This document shows positions 43,557 through 52,152 of a stretch of 64,000 bases of DNA, piece after piece. Below the pieces are notes generated by a model. That model was not told the origin of the DNA and searched no databases. It saw nothing but the letters and a program-made list of their open reading frames with translations. How positions within the stretch are numbered: the first letter of the stretch is position 1; the number at the start of each line of letters is the position of its first letter. This DNA comes from CAYOZN01 sp964408455 (lineage in GTDB: Bacteria > Planctomycetota > Phycisphaerae > UBA1845 > UTPLA1), in contig CAYOZN010000001.1 of the NCBI GenBank assembly GCA_964408455.1, positions 310,001 through 374,000 on the forward strand, given 5' to 3'. The position numbers and the translations under genes are program-made.

Positions 43557-46187
43557 ATGTTTCGAACAACCATCCTGCTATTCCTGCTTGCCATGCTTCA
43601 CGCACCCTTGATTGCCGACGAAGCTGTTCCGGCCAGAGGAAAGGTGACCGCGACGCGACCCGCTTCCGGCGCCCTGACGGGGTTACAGCGGGCGATTCAG
43701 TTTGCCCGATCCGACGACGGGCTGATTTTCACCATCGATGAAAAAACACGCATCGATGACGCTGCGTCGCCGGCCCTGGTTCAACTCGTCGACGGCCGCC
43801 TGATGCTGGTGTTTGAGCGGCGAGCGGAGGATGGCGAACAAAGACTGGCCGGGTCCTTTTCCGACGACGCAGGCCGCGCGTGGTCGTCGCCGCAGACGCT
43901 CAGGCTGGATGGATTGCCGGAGCGATTCAGGCAAGTCGGCTCGCCGCAGCTCGTCCGCGTCGCGCGGGATCGCGTGCTTCTGATCTTCCGGGCTGAGGAT
44001 CAAAAACACCGAACGAGCATCATGACGGCGATGTGGAAGGAAGGCGACGCGTTCAGGGTGCGCGGTCCGGTTCGCTTTGAGCGGCAGGTCGAAACGCCGC
44101 GGCGACTGCACGCCGCCCTCATGGGCGCCGACCTGCATGTATTCGGCGCGCGGGCCGGGGCCGAGGGTCTGCCGTTTCATGGCATGTTGAGTGAGGGCGG
44201 GCGCGTCGCGGAGCTGTCGGTCGCGGGGCGGGAATTTCTGGCCGCGGGCGGCACGATCGTCACTACGCCGGAGTGCTATCGCTGGTATGGACCGGTTGAG
44301 GGCGAACTGGGATCGGCCTCGTCGCGGGACGGCGTAACGTGGGTGCGCGAGGCCGGCGGACGTTTGCCCGGTGTTGACATTGCCGCGGCGGTGCGGACTG
44401 CCGACGGCAAGACACTGCTGGCCTTCAATACGCCGGCAGGGCGGTCGCGTCTCGCGAAGGATCGCCGCCGCCGAACCGCGGCGCGTGCATCGGACGAACA
44501 CGGGGAGGATGTCGACAACGACGGTGCCGGGGCGGTGGCAGCGGAGTCCACGGCGGAGACGGAGGCGGGCCTCGAAGAGACCGATGTCGCGCCGACCAAC
44601 GGCGATGAGACTGGCGGGGAACACGACGAAGGTCTGGCGAAACAGCGACGCGCCAGCGGGGCGGACGCGACGGATGCCGCCGCGGATGAGCCTGCCATTG
44701 ATGCGGACACCGGCCCGGCCGAGGACGACGCCGCGGCATGGCAATCCTGGGATGAATGGCCGCCGGCAGACGGCGCGGAGGGCTACGGCGTCGAGCCGCC
44801 GGTGTTCAGCGACGTGGCAGAGGTGCCGATGCCCGACTTTGAGCGGCATATCAACTATATGGAATGGTTCCGGCAGTCGCGGGAAACGCAGATGCCCTGG
44901 CCGAATGCGTGGGACTTCTACGACAGGTTCATCCCCAATCCGGACGATCGGCCCGGCGACAAGCCGCCGTTGCCGGACTTCGTGAACATGTTCAGGGACC
45001 CGGTCCTCGGCGGTGCCCCCGGCCCGTGGAATCCGCTCGAGCATCCGGCGTGGGAGGCGACATTTCTGGCGACTGCCGATCTGAAGAGCGCATTCGCCCA
45101 GGCGGCGGCCATCGAGGGATTCGTGCGGCCGCTGTTTTTTGCGGCAGCGGACGATTCAGACGCGGCCGGTCCGGTCCTCGATCGCGACGAAATCGAGGCG
45201 CGAAACCTGATGATCAACATCATGCTGCCCGATCTGGCGGCACATCGTCGCGTGGTTGGGCAGATGCTGGCCGATGCCTGGCGCGCCCCGGAGGGAGGGC
45301 CGGATGCCGGGGCGATGCTTAGTGCCTTTCGAACGTCACTCGGCAGCGCCAATCACCTCGACACCGGCGTGTTTCTCATCGATCGGCTGGTCAGCATCAA
45401 TGAGCGCGAGATGGTGGAATCGAACGCGCGTTGGGCGCTTCATCACGGCGTGTTCGACGAAGCGCAGATGCAGGAGGCCCTGGAGATCCTCTCAGCGCAC
45501 GACGCCGGCGCCGGCGATCCCATGAACTGGATACGCGGCGAGCTGGCGTGCTCGATGGACCTGACGCAGTACGTTTATGGTCCGGTGGAGCCGGGCCGGG
45601 AACCGGCGCTGAACCCCAGCCGATACGAACGCGTGTTCAAGGGCTTCAATCCGGAGGGCCGCGTGCCGCAGCTGAGCGAGGAGGAAATCGCCACGAGCCG
45701 GGCAGATGCCACGCGCGACGCGTTTGAGGATTATTATCGCGACTTCGTCGAGCGTGCCCGCCAGGGATATCCACAGACGACTGCCCGCGATCTGAACGAG
45801 CTGACGCAGACGTACATCCATCGCGATCCGGTATTGCGCGAGATGTTGCCGGTGCTGGGCCGCGTCTATACCGTGATCAACAGGCACGAGGCCTCGCGCC
45901 GCGCGACGCAGCTGTCCTATGCGATTCACCTGCACAAGGCGCGAACGGGGGCGTGGCCGCAGTCGCTGGACGAGTTGCCGTATCGACCGGGCGCCGACGC
46001 ACGGACCGATCCGTTCACGCAGCAGGATTTCGGATATCGCCTGACGCCCGAGGGGCCGGTGGTGTATTCCCTCTCCGAGAATGGCGCGGATGACGGCGGC
46101 GTGCATCGCGAACGGTGGGGCGATGGAGAAGATGGCGCGGAAGGCGATGACTACGTCTTCTGGCCGCCGCAGCCGCGGGGCCGTTGA
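43557..46187 (+). CDS. Large secreted chimera: sialidase-like N-terminus, acidic linker, pseudopilin-like C-terminus
   Basis: 876 residues from the ATG at 43557, which has GGAAAG eight bases upstream. A signal peptide (about 1-20) ends near APLIADE. Residues about 40-290 resemble a BNR/sialidase propeller (DGRLMLVFERRAEDGEQRLA, SFSDDAGRAWSSPQTL, SSRDGVTWVREAGGRLP). Residues about 300-430 are a long acidic Ala/Asp/Glu linker. A helical region (about 430-780) has no match that I know. The last 90 residues, from YAIHLHKARTGAWPQSLDEL through DPFTQQDFGYRL to VVYSLSENGADDGG, look like the C-terminal domain of type II secretion pseudopilins (GspG). Function unknown. Confidence 0.72.
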   Translation: MFRTTILLFLLAMLHAPLIADEAVPARGKVTATRPASGALTGLQRAIQFARSDDGLIFTIDEKTRIDDAASPALVQLVDGRLMLVFERRAEDGEQRLAGSFSDDAGRAWSSPQTLRLDGLPERFRQVGSPQLVRVARDRVLLIFRAEDQKHRTSIMTAMWKEGDAFRVRGPVRFERQVETPRRLHAALMGADLHVFGARAGAEGLPFHGMLSEGGRVAELSVAGREFLAAGGTIVTTPECYRWYGPVEGELGSASSRDGVTWVREAGGRLPGVDIAAAVRTADGKTLLAFNTPAGRSRLAKDRRRRTAARASDEHGEDVDNDGAGAVAAESTAETEAGLEETDVAPTNGDETGGEHDEGLAKQRRASGADATDAAADEPAIDADTGPAEDDAAAWQSWDEWPPADGAEGYGVEPPVFSDVAEVPMPDFERHINYMEWFRQSRETQMPWPNAWDFYDRFIPNPDDRPGDKPPLPDFVNMFRDPVLGGAPGPWNPLEHPAWEATFLATADLKSAFAQAAAIEGFVRPLFFAAADDSDAAGPVLDRDEIEARNLMINIMLPDLAAHRRVVGQMLADAWRAPEGGPDAGAMLSAFRTSLGSANHLDTGVFLIDRLVSINEREMVESNARWALHHGVFDEAQMQEALEILSAHDAGAGDPMNWIRGELACSMDLTQYVYGPVEPGREPALNPSRYERVFKGFNPEGRVPQLSEEEIATSRADATRDAFEDYYRDFVERARQGYPQTTARDLNELTQTYIHRDPVLREMLPVLGRVYTVINRHEASRRATQLSYAIHLHKARTGAWPQSLDELPYRPGADARTDPFTQQDFGYRLTPEGPVVYSLSENGADDGGVHRERWGDGEDGAEGDDYVFWPPQPRGR

Positions 46188-46225
46188 GCCGCGACGCGTG
46201 CCGCAAAGGCCAGCTTGCGCGAAAT

Positions 46226-47359
46226 CTACGAAAAGTCAGAAACGTCTGTGGGAATCTGCGAACTCAGCACGCTGCAACCATCGGCCGTGACGGCCACGGT
46301 GTCCTCGATGCGAATGCCGAATCGGCCGGGCACATAGACGCCGGGTTCGACCGTGACGCACATGCCCGGTTCGAGGACCTGTCTGGAGCCGCGCACGAGA
46401 TAGGGCGGCTCGTGGACGTCGAGGCCGATGCCGTGGCCGAGGCGGTGGGTGAACCAGGCGCCCAGGCCGGCGTCGTCGATCACGCGGCGGGCCACAGCGT
46501 CGACCGATTCGCAGCTGACGCCGGGCCGTATATATTCGATGGCGGCGCGCTGCGCCTGGCGGACAACGGCGTACGCGCTGCGCACATCCTCGTCGCAGCG
46601 CCCCACGGCATAGGTGCGCGTCATGTCGCCGAAGTACCCGTCGCGCACGGCGACAAAGTCGACGACGACGGCATCGCCGGTCACGAACCGCCGGGTGTTG
46701 GCCTGGCCGTGCGGCACTGCCGCGTTCTCGCCGCCCTGAATCAACTCGCCGAAGGGCCTCACGCCCTTGGCGCTGAGTGCCGCGATCACGTCCCTGGCCA
46801 ATTCGCGTTCGGACAGGCCCGGCCGGAGGGCACGGCTCACCAGCGGGTATATCCTGGCCGCGTCGGCGCATGCCGCACGAATGGCATCGACTTCTTCGGC
46901 GGACTTTCGGATGCGGACGGCGGCGATCAGGCCGGTATCCATTCCCATGCTGGCCGACGGCATGGCCTGCCGCAGCCGCTCGCGGGTTTCCATCCAGGTA
47001 TGGCCATCCAGCAGGATGAGGCCGCGGTCCACGCCCAGCAGGCGGGCCGCCTCGGCCGTGGCGGCAAAGGGGTCTTCATGTTCCTGCCAGCACACCAGGT
47101 GACTGCCCGGTGGCAGTGAGTCGGCAATCTCTGCTTCGAAGGCGGGAAGCACGAAAGCAATCTGGCGATCGCGATTGATCAGGCCGCAGACGTGGCGGTC
47201 GCTCGGCGCCAGCGGCACGCCGCAGAAGCCGAGGATGTTGGAGGCGCGGAATACGAGCAGGGCGTCGGCGCCATGGGCGGCGAGCAAAGTCGCCGTGCGC
47301 TCCAGACGCCGGGAGACGATGTCACTCGAGATCGGCGGTCGGGCCGCTTCGATTTGCAT
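46226..47359 (-). CDS. M24 family Xaa-Pro peptidase
   Basis: 377 residues from the ATG at 47359; the open frame to 47458 lacks family similarity. An N-terminal creatinase-like domain (ADALLVFRASNILGFCGVPL) precedes the pita-bread domain. Its metal ligands are Asp in VVDFVAV, Asp in FGDMTRT, His in HRLGHGIGLDVHE, Glu in TVEPGVY and Glu in IRIEDT. It should remove an N-terminal residue before proline from peptides in the cytosol. It converges with the chimera gene. Confidence 0.93.
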   Translation of the reverse strand: MQIEAARPPISSDIVSRRLERTATLLAAHGADALLVFRASNILGFCGVPLAPSDRHVCGLINRDRQIAFVLPAFEAEIADSLPPGSHLVCWQEHEDPFAATAEAARLLGVDRGLILLDGHTWMETRERLRQAMPSASMGMDTGLIAAVRIRKSAEEVDAIRAACADAARIYPLVSRALRPGLSERELARDVIAALSAKGVRPFGELIQGGENAAVPHGQANTRRFVTGDAVVVDFVAVRDGYFGDMTRTYAVGRCDEDVRSAYAVVRQAQRAAIEYIRPGVSCESVDAVARRVIDDAGLGAWFTHRLGHGIGLDVHEPPYLVRGSRQVLEPGMCVTVEPGVYVPGRFGIRIEDTVAVTADGCSVLSSQIPTDVSDFS

Positions 47360-47526
47360 GTGAATAACCCACGCGGACGATGCCGGCGCAACGAGTCTCG
47401 GAACGGGAGTTGTTCCGCAATGGCGACGTCGCGCCCACTCCACCTTTAACGTTATCATGGCGGGCCGGCGGGGGGATTACAAGCGAAAATAAACGGCTGT
47501 ATTTTTCTCGGACGGATGCCCCGAAC

Positions 47527-48861
47527 TTACGCGGCCGAGCCCGAATTCTCGACCACATCGCCCCCGCCAACCAGCCAGAAGCGGTTTTTTCCCGCTTCCT
47601 TGGCCTGAAGCAGTGCCCGGTCGGCGGCCTCCAGGAGCCCGCTGGCATCGGCCGCCTGCCACGGATAGTGGGCCAGGCCGCCACTGATGGTGAGGCTGCC
47701 GACCGCCTCTGCCCCCAGCCGGGCGAAGGCATGCCTGCTGAGGGCCGCGCGGAAGCGCTGGAGAACGTCGATGACGTGCTGCGGCGGCCGCGAGCCAAGC
47801 TCGCGCGGACCCTGGGGATCCCAGAAGACGACGACGAACTCATCGCCGCCGTATCGCGAGACCAGATCGGTCTTGCGGCAGCACTGAACGAATAATCGCC
47901 CGACTTCGGTCAGGATTTCATCGCCCGCGTCGTGCCCATAGCGATCGTTGTAGAGCTTGAAGTCGTCGATATCGAAAACGAGTGCCGTGACTGTGGCCCG
48001 CTCGCGACGGGCCCACTCGATCTTTTCTTCGAGAAACGAAAGCAGCCGCCGCCGGTTGGGCAGGCCGGTCAGATCGTCGGTCAGGGCCAGCTCGCGCCAG
48101 CGCTCGCCGCGCTGCGCCGACTCGAGCAGCCGGCCGAGCAGGGTGCCATAGTGGCGTAGCTTGTCCATGTCGGTCTGCGTAAAGCCCGCCTCACGCCGGC
48201 GCCCGACGCGAATCTGTCCCGTTCGCTGTTCATCGATCGTGATCGGCTCGACCAGCACGGCATCCAGATTTTCCAGATTGACGGAGCCGGCTCGGCCCAC
48301 GCGGCCATCCACGACCACCATGGCGGACTCTGCGCCGAGGGCGCTGCACACCAGCTGCGCCATGTCGTCGAGCGTTGCCGCGTCGATGTGCGTCAGGCGC
48401 GAGAGCAGGGCCGCGAGGCGCGACAGTTCCTCCGCCGAGGCGACCGGCGTGGCCGTCGGCTGGGCGACCCAGGCGTCGCGCGTCGCCCGCGCGGGGATGC
48501 GCAATGCACGCTCCAGATCGAGCGCCTCCGGCGGGAAGATCACGTAGTCATCGGCCCCGTGTTGCAGCAGCCGCCGGCCGAGGTCCTCGTAGGCCGGCTC
48601 GCAGCAGAACACGACGGGCACATCGGGCCCGGCAGCCTTCTTCATCGCGGCCAGGGCAGACTCGGGATTGCGACACTTCGGATCGTGTCCGACCAGAACG
48701 GCGCGCGTGGGGCTGCGGGCGATTTCGGCGATGCCGGCCAGATAGCTGCGGACGCCGGCCATCGCCTGGGGCGCGAAATGGCGGTGAATAAGCGGCCCCA
48801 GCCGGTCGAAATCGCCGACGATCAGCAATCGCGCATCGCCCGCTGGGCGGCTGACTGTCAT
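47527..48861 (-). CDS. Diguanylate cyclase (GGDEF) with receiver-like and GAF-like N-terminus
   Basis: 444 residues. Residues about 10-135 resemble a receiver domain (RLLIVGDFDRL, RAVLVGHDPKCRNPESALAA, DVPVVFCCEP). A GAF-like middle part runs to about 260. The GGDEF domain starts LALTDDLTGLPNRRRLLSFL and has the active site RYGGDEF, with an inhibitory RKTD five residues before it (RKTD-LVSRY-GGDEF). It should make cyclic di-GMP and be product-inhibited. The start overlaps the stop of the upstream gene (ATGA), so the two proteins probably act together. Confidence 0.92.
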   Translation of the reverse strand: MTVSRPAGDARLLIVGDFDRLGPLIHRHFAPQAMAGVRSYLAGIAEIARSPTRAVLVGHDPKCRNPESALAAMKKAAGPDVPVVFCCEPAYEDLGRRLLQHGADDYVIFPPEALDLERALRIPARATRDAWVAQPTATPVASAEELSRLAALLSRLTHIDAATLDDMAQLVCSALGAESAMVVVDGRVGRAGSVNLENLDAVLVEPITIDEQRTGQIRVGRRREAGFTQTDMDKLRHYGTLLGRLLESAQRGERWRELALTDDLTGLPNRRRLLSFLEEKIEWARRERATVTALVFDIDDFKLYNDRYGHDAGDEILTEVGRLFVQCCRKTDLVSRYGGDEFVVVFWDPQGPRELGSRPPQHVIDVLQRFRAALSRHAFARLGAEAVGSLTISGGLAHYPWQAADASGLLEAADRALLQAKEAGKNRFWLVGGGDVVENSGSAA

Positions 48862-49760
48862 GATGGCCGCCCTCCGCCGGGAACGTCGTCGGAAGACAAC
48901 TCGCCGGCCGCGGGATCGCGTTCCAGCAGGGCGTCCAACTCGGCAGGCGTCAGGAGGGCGTCTGCCGGAGCGGGACGGGGCGCCTCCACGGACCGCGGCA
49001 TCGGCGGGCGGCGCACGGCGCGTCCAGCCGCGCCTCCGCTCATGCGGCGCCGCACTTCTTCGTGAAGCGAGTTTTCGAAGACGCCGGTGTCGGTGCCGTC
49101 GGTCGACAGCCTGGCGGCAGGCGTCATTTCCGCGGGCGGGGGCTCTGCCGCGCTCTCTTCGATCGTGATGGCCTCGGGAATGTCTGCATCGAGGGCATCG
49201 AGCGCCGGCATTGGAAGGGCACCATCGCCGGGCAGCTCCGCAAGATCGGCGGGTGGGGGTTCGTCGCGGAGGCGTGTCAGCGCGTCGTCATCGTGCCCCA
49301 GGCGCTGGACGGGATCGTCTTCATCAAACGAGACCAGCTCGTCGTCATCGGTGTCGGCCGGAACGGCAGCGCGGATTCCGACCGCCAGATCGGCGATGCC
49401 TTCGAGCGTCATGGCCTGGAAGCGGCCGCGCAGGTGCTGAAGTCGGTTTGCCGCGTTGGGCAGCAACGGCACCAGGAATTCGTGCTCCGCGAAATAGCGG
49501 GGGGCAAGCTGGAGAAATACCAGTTCCTGCTCGTCCATCGGCCGCACATCCACCACGACCCGGCGCCGGCCGCTGACGCCGGCAAGCTGCGACATGGCGG
49601 CATAGACATCGGGGGACCAGGCAATCGCGATTCCCGCCGTGCGCAACTCCTCGGCGCAGCAGGCAATGTCTTCATCGTGCCCGTCAGAAACGAACAAAAC
49701 CGGAATCTGGTTGGCCGGCGGGTCGTAATTCACAGAATCAACCACTCGCACCGGGCACAC
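48858..49760 (-). CDS. Receiver-like protein paired with the GGDEF cyclase
   Basis: 300 residues, possibly starting at the GTG at 49760. Residues about 18-125 look like a degenerate receiver domain (IPVLFVSDGHDEDIACCAEE, RRRVVVDVRP, EFLVPLLPNA). The usual phospho-acceptor cluster is not well preserved. The rest is a long acidic and Pro-rich disordered region (DTDDDELVSFDEDDPVQRLG) ending in LLTPAELDALLERDPAAGEL, a possible docking helix. The stop overlaps the cyclase start. A sensory or scaffold role for c-di-GMP synthesis is inferred from that overlap. Confidence 0.6.
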   Translation of the reverse strand: MCPVRVVDSVNYDPPANQIPVLFVSDGHDEDIACCAEELRTAGIAIAWSPDVYAAMSQLAGVSGRRRVVVDVRPMDEQELVFLQLAPRYFAEHEFLVPLLPNAANRLQHLRGRFQAMTLEGIADLAVGIRAAVPADTDDDELVSFDEDDPVQRLGHDDDALTRLRDEPPPADLAELPGDGALPMPALDALDADIPEAITIEESAAEPPPAEMTPAARLSTDGTDTGVFENSLHEEVRRRMSGGAAGRAVRRPPMPRSVEAPRPAPADALLTPAELDALLERDPAAGELSSDDVPGGGRPS

Positions 49761-49936
49761 GCAGGCACGAACCCGGCTTGCGGATAATCAGCGGACTCAC
49801 CCACAGGCGCGCCCGGCGTCGATAAGAAAGTCGGGGCGAGTGCGCGATGATTGCGACTGCACACAAGTTTAGATCGCCTGAAGAGTTGGGTCAAAGACTT
49901 TGCGCGAGACCGGCCGGCGTTTACCATCCCCAAATC

Positions 49937-51571
49937 ATGCATACGACGGACCGATATTCATGCCGCGAATGGATTACGCGTTCAACGAACCACCAGTTCA
50001 ACATCGGCCGGACCAGCACACCGACAAGCAGGCGGCGCGGCAAGGCCCTTGCGACGACATGCCTCGCGCTGGCCGCGTGCATGCTCCTGCACGTTCGGCC
50101 GGCGGCTGCCCAGTTTGTCGATGATCTGGCGATTGCCCGACTCAAGGCGCAGCTCGACACGGTGTTCGCGACCAACGGGCAAGCCGTCAATCTGGGCGCC
50201 AGCGTGATCGATCTCGAGTCGGGGCGCGAAATCTATGAGCACGATGGCAGCGCCCTGCTCATCCCGGCGAGCAACATGAAGCTCGTGGTCATGGCGGCGG
50301 CCATCGACCGGCTGGGCCCCGAATACAGCTTCGCGACGGTACTGGCGATCCGCGACACGGACCTGGTCGTCATCGGCGGGGGCGATCCCACGATTGGCGA
50401 CGAACTGCTGTGCCGGCAGCGCGGGCAGTCCATCACGCACCTGTTTCACGCATGGGCGTCGGCCCTCAAGGAATCGGGCATCCGACAGATTCCCGGCGAC
50501 ATCGTCATCGACGACTCGATCTTCGACCAGAATTTCGTGCATCCGAACTGGCCCGAGAACCAGTACCAGGCTTGGTATGAGGCCCCGGTGGGCGGGCTGG
50601 CCATGAACGAGAACTGCATCCAGGCGCTGGTGACACCGGGAGAACCGGGGCAGCCCGCCAATATCAGCCTGGTGCCCGGCAACACGTTGATCTCCATCGA
50701 CAACAAGACGCAAACGGGCGCGAAACAGACGGTCACCGTGATGCGCCCGCGGGACTCGGACTCGCTGGTGGTGCGCGGGACGGTGGCCAGGCAGGGCCTG
50801 CTCGAGAAGGTAACGGTGCGCGATCCCGGCCTGTTCTTCGGTTCGGTGTTGAAGACGGTGCTGGCGACGGACGGTATCCGCGTCGGCGGCAAGGTGGTGC
50901 GCCGCCGCGTGCGGCTGGAGAACGGGATGGTGCCAAAGGATTGTCACCTCGTCCACGTACACCGCACGCCGATCGCCGACGCGCTGGCGCGCTGCGGCAA
51001 GGACAGCCGCGGCATGATGGCGGAGGCGCTACTCAAGACGCTCGGCGCGCAGCAGTTCGGCCTGGGCAGCTGGGACCACGGGCGCAGCGTCGTTCACCAG
51101 TTCCTGCGCGACATCAACGTGCCCTCCAGCGAGATCAAGATGGACGACGGCAGCGGGCTTTCGCGCCACAACCGACTGAGCCCGGCGGCGTCGACGCGCA
51201 TCCTGCGCCACATGTTCACTTCGACGCCGGAGCGGTTTGAACTGTTTCGCGATTCGCTGGCCGTGGCCGGCGTGGACGGCACGTTGCTGAAGCGTTTCCG
51301 CGCGGCCGATACCAAGGGGCGGATCTTCGCCAAGACGGGCTATATCGATGGCGTCTGGTCGCTGGCCGGCTACGTTCGCACTGCCAGCGATCAATGGCTG
51401 GCCTTTGCCATCTTCGCCAACGGTACGTCGCGCAAAGCGCCGTCTCAGAAGGCCCGGATCGATCGCGCGTGCCGCGTACTTGTGCAATGGCCCAACGTGC
51501 CCACGGCGCAGGGCTCTGGCGCCAATGCCTCCACGGCCGGGGGCCAGCCCGAAAAGAAGAAGGGTGCATGA
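49937..51571 (+). CDS. dacB: D-alanyl-D-alanine carboxypeptidase/endopeptidase (PBP4 type)
   Basis: 544 residues from the ATG at 49937. The signal sequence has a TSRRRGKALATTCLALAAC stretch ending RPAAAQ. The S13 peptidase motifs are Ser112-x-x-Lys115 (PASNMK) and Lys466-Thr-Gly (FAKTGYIDGVWSLAGY). The middle motif, normally SxN, reads Ser357-Arg-Gly359 in GKDSRGMMAEALLK. DacB trims or cleaves peptidoglycan peptides in the periplasm. The altered SxN motif may change activity or mark a divergent lineage. The C-terminal end is Gly/Lys-rich and disordered. Confidence 0.88.
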   Translation: MHTTDRYSCREWITRSTNHQFNIGRTSTPTSRRRGKALATTCLALAACMLLHVRPAAAQFVDDLAIARLKAQLDTVFATNGQAVNLGASVIDLESGREIYEHDGSALLIPASNMKLVVMAAAIDRLGPEYSFATVLAIRDTDLVVIGGGDPTIGDELLCRQRGQSITHLFHAWASALKESGIRQIPGDIVIDDSIFDQNFVHPNWPENQYQAWYEAPVGGLAMNENCIQALVTPGEPGQPANISLVPGNTLISIDNKTQTGAKQTVTVMRPRDSDSLVVRGTVARQGLLEKVTVRDPGLFFGSVLKTVLATDGIRVGGKVVRRRVRLENGMVPKDCHLVHVHRTPIADALARCGKDSRGMMAEALLKTLGAQQFGLGSWDHGRSVVHQFLRDINVPSSEIKMDDGSGLSRHNRLSPAASTRILRHMFTSTPERFELFRDSLAVAGVDGTLLKRFRAADTKGRIFAKTGYIDGVWSLAGYVRTASDQWLAFAIFANGTSRKAPSQKARIDRACRVLVQWPNVPTAQGSGANASTAGGQPEKKKGA

Positions 51572-51592
51572 AGCGGCCGGCGAAGAAGGGCG

Positions 51593-51997
51593 TCATCCGC
51601 CCTTGGGCATGCCTGCCGGCGGGCCGCCACCGCCGCTCACCACTTCGACATAGGCCATGCGAAGCTGATGAAGGGTGGAATCGAGCATCACCCGCTCTTC
51701 CTCGGACAGGTTGCCCTTGGTTTTCGATTCCAGCACGCCCAATAGATCGATGTAATGCTTGGCCAGGTCGACGTTGGGCGGAATATCCTGTCCGCCGGGA
51801 CCGCGCATGCCGCCGAGCCCCACCATGGCCTGCATTGCCAGGAGTTGAATAACTTCGGGAAAGCCGGGTTCGGGCATGCCGCCGGCCGCGCGCCCGGGCC
51901 GACGGGTTTCCTCTTTCTCGAGCTGAGCGAGCCGCTCCTTCTCTGCCTGCGCCTCACTCTTCCAGTCGTCGTCAATTTGTAGCTTGCGATCGTCCAT
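51593..51997 (-). CDS. DUF1844 family protein
   Basis: 134 residues. The DUF1844 core is FPEVIQLLAMQAMVGLGGM, then DLAKHYIDLLGVLESKTKGN and LSEEERVMLDSTLHQLRMAY. The N-terminal 40 residues are charged (WKSEAQAEKERLAQLEKEE). The C-terminus is a flexible Gly/Pro run. No function is known for the family. It converges with the dacB gene, which ends 21 bases away. Confidence 0.85.
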   Translation of the reverse strand: MDDRKLQIDDDWKSEAQAEKERLAQLEKEETRRPGRAAGGMPEPGFPEVIQLLAMQAMVGLGGMRGPGGQDIPPNVDLAKHYIDLLGVLESKTKGNLSEEERVMLDSTLHQLRMAYVEVVSGGGGPPAGMPKGG

Positions 51998-52152
51998 GGT
52001 GTTGTTGTCTGTCTCTGGAATCCTGCGTTAACAAAACGGCCAGGTGCTCGGAGCGCGGTTGGGGGGTAACCGCGGGCATCCGGAGCGCCTGGCCGGATGC
52101 TAGTGTATCGCCATCGAAGCGCCAAACCAAGACCACAAACCTAACTGTTCGT

